Below, one piece after another: positions 37,048 to 37,910 of a stretch of DNA of 37,910 nucleotides. The DNA lies in the NCBI RefSeq assembly GCF_002870125.1, contig NZ_PNEO01000028.1:1-37910 (forward strand). The letters are read 5' to 3'. Source of the DNA: Burkholderia sp. WAC0059. Lineage in GTDB: Bacteria > Pseudomonadota > Gammaproteobacteria > Burkholderiales > Burkholderiaceae. The translations under genes were made by a program, and so were the position numbers. Each line of letters opens with the position of its first letter. Within the stretch, counting starts at the first letter, position 1. The notes under the pieces were generated by a model, which saw only the letters and a program-made list of their open reading frames with translations, was not told where the DNA came from and made no database searches.

Positions 37048-37910
37048 TCAGTAATAGACGCTGATGGTCCGGCCGGCGGCGACCGGCGTTTTGTATTCGG
37101 ACGTGCCGCTGGCATTGCAGTAGCTGGGCGTCCAGGGATTGGGGAAGCCGGTGGTGTTGTCGGCGGTCAGGTAGGTGGCGTAGCCCGTCTGGACGGAGAC
37201 GGTATAGACGCCCGCCGGCTCGGCCAGGTTGAGCGTGTTGTTGATGACGGTCGAATCGTGGACCAGCGTCGGCGACTGCGAGGTGACGCTGGGATAGCTC
37301 AGGTACGACGGCTCGCTGACCGCGCCGTTCGCGATGACGACGTACTGGATCACCTGGGCTTCGTTGTCCGGCTGCGCCGCGCCGTTCGCTTCGCACACGC
37401 CGTCGGCCAGTGCCGCCCACGAGGAAACCGCGATGACGCCCGGCTTGGTGAGCGTGACATTGTAGTCGTCGTAGTAGGTCGTCGTGCCGCCGACGCCGGC
37501 GGCCGGCACGATATCGGCCCCGTTCGCCAACTGGCATGCGCCGAGCGGGTAGTCGCCTACGCTGCCTTCGTCCTGGCTGGACGGCAGGACCACCTGGCAG
37601 TCGGTCGCGTCGTTCAGCCCGGCCGGCTCGATTTCCGATTGCGTCTGCCACGTCCCGTTCTGGCAGGACAGCACCTGCCCGCTGGAATCGGTCGCCACCA
37701 GCGTTTCGCTGGCCGAATCCGCCGTGCACGCGGCGCCCACCGTCTGGTTGTTGCCGAGATCGATCCTGCCGTATTGGTCGACGGCGAGGGCCTGCCAGGT
37801 GCCGCCGGTCCAGACGAAGGCGCGGCCCGTGTCCATCGTGACGGCCACGTCGCCGGCTTCGGGCGGGGGCGTGGACGAGGGACTGGGGAGATCGGCGTAG
37901 GTGTCGACGG
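37048..37910 (-). CDS. pilV: PilV-like type IVb pilus tip protein, 5' end outside the window
   Basis: The frame is open from the window edge to its stop at 37048, giving 286 C-terminal residues. The start of the visible part matches the shufflon-type PilV constant region: YADLPSPSSTPPPEAGDV, TGRAFVWTGGTWQALAVDQ, then GAACTADSASETLVATDSSG and VLSCQNGTWQTQ. In PilV the segment after this is the variable adhesin tip that selects partner cells; here it has several Cys residues and a beta-rich pattern ending in SEYKTPVAAGRTISVYY. No shufflon (sfx-like) repeats or recombinase gene are seen, so the tip may be fixed. The N-terminal prepilin part should lie just beyond the window. A PilV-like surface protein of other origin cannot be excluded. 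Confidence 0.75.
   Translation of the reverse strand, partial: VDTYADLPSPSSTPPPEAGDVAVTMDTGRAFVWTGGTWQALAVDQYGRIDLGNNQTVGAACTADSASETLVATDSSGQVLSCQNGTWQTQSEIEPAGLNDATDCQVVLPSSQDEGSVGDYPLGACQLANGADIVPAAGVGGTTTYYDDYNVTLTKPGVIAVSSWAALADGVCEANGAAQPDNEAQVIQYVVIANGAVSEPSYLSYPSVTSQSPTLVHDSTVINNTLNLAEPAGVYTVSVQTGYATYLTADNTTGFPNPWTPSYCNASGTSEYKTPVAAGRTISVYY

Overview
The window is GC-rich proteobacterial DNA, most like a Burkholderia-group beta-proteobacterium. It carries a complete inner core of an Hrp2-family (Xanthomonas/Ralstonia/Burkholderia type) type III secretion system (T3SS) in the family's gene order, a eutBC pair without microcompartment genes, and a GntP permease. The genus is inferred from gene content only. 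No rRNA, tRNA, CRISPR array or insertion sequence was recognised.

Layout. (1) Positions 1-10764, minus strand: the first 3,588 codons of a giant AIDA-type autotransporter adhesin made of strand-loop-strand repeats. Its 3' end, with the expected beta-barrel, lies outside the window. (2) 10765-11480: intergenic, partly AT-rich. (3) 11481-12989, minus: a leucine-rich-repeat protein with a perfect Hrp regulatory box (PIP box) upstream, so a candidate type III effector. (4) 13133-17693: housekeeping metabolism: gntP (minus), divergent eutBC (plus) and a small zinc-ribbon protein (plus). (5) 17709-34151: the T3SS. Going outward from a divergent promoter at 27403-27698, the minus strand carries hrcU-hrcV-hpaP-hrcQ-hrcR-hrcS-hpaA, then hrcD-hrpD6-hrpE-hpaB. 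The plus strand carries hrpB1-hrpB2-hrcJ-hrpB4-hrpB5-hrcN-hrpB7-hrcT. (6) 34300-36727: a small acidic CesT-like chaperone candidate (plus) convergent with an unrecognised 527-residue protein (minus) that has its own PIP box, so a possible chaperone and secreted-protein pair. (7) 37048-37910, minus: the C-terminal part of a PilV-like type IVb pilus protein.

How the genes work together. HrcR, HrcS, HrcT, HrcU and HrcV form the export gate; HrcJ and HrcD the inner-membrane rings; HrcQ, HrpB4, HrpB5, HrcN and HrpB7 the cytoplasmic sorting platform and ATPase; HrpB2 the inner rod; HrpE the pilus. HpaP, HpaA and HpaB control substrate switching and effector delivery. Five sequences matching TTCGB-N15-TTCGB were found by eye upstream of hrcU, hrpB1, hrcD, the LRR gene and the 527-residue gene. 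Four have a YANNNT -10 element 31 or 32 nt downstream. This ties both unassigned proteins to an HrpX/HrpB-type regulon. The outer-membrane secretin (hrcC), the master regulators, a harpin and a translocon gene were not found in the window; hrcC normally follows hrcT, but here a chaperone-like gene does.

The strongest leads are the two PIP-box-linked unassigned proteins, the 137-residue acidic tail on HrpB5/SctL, an 11-bp iteron array upstream of eutB, and the nested repeat structure of the giant adhesin.
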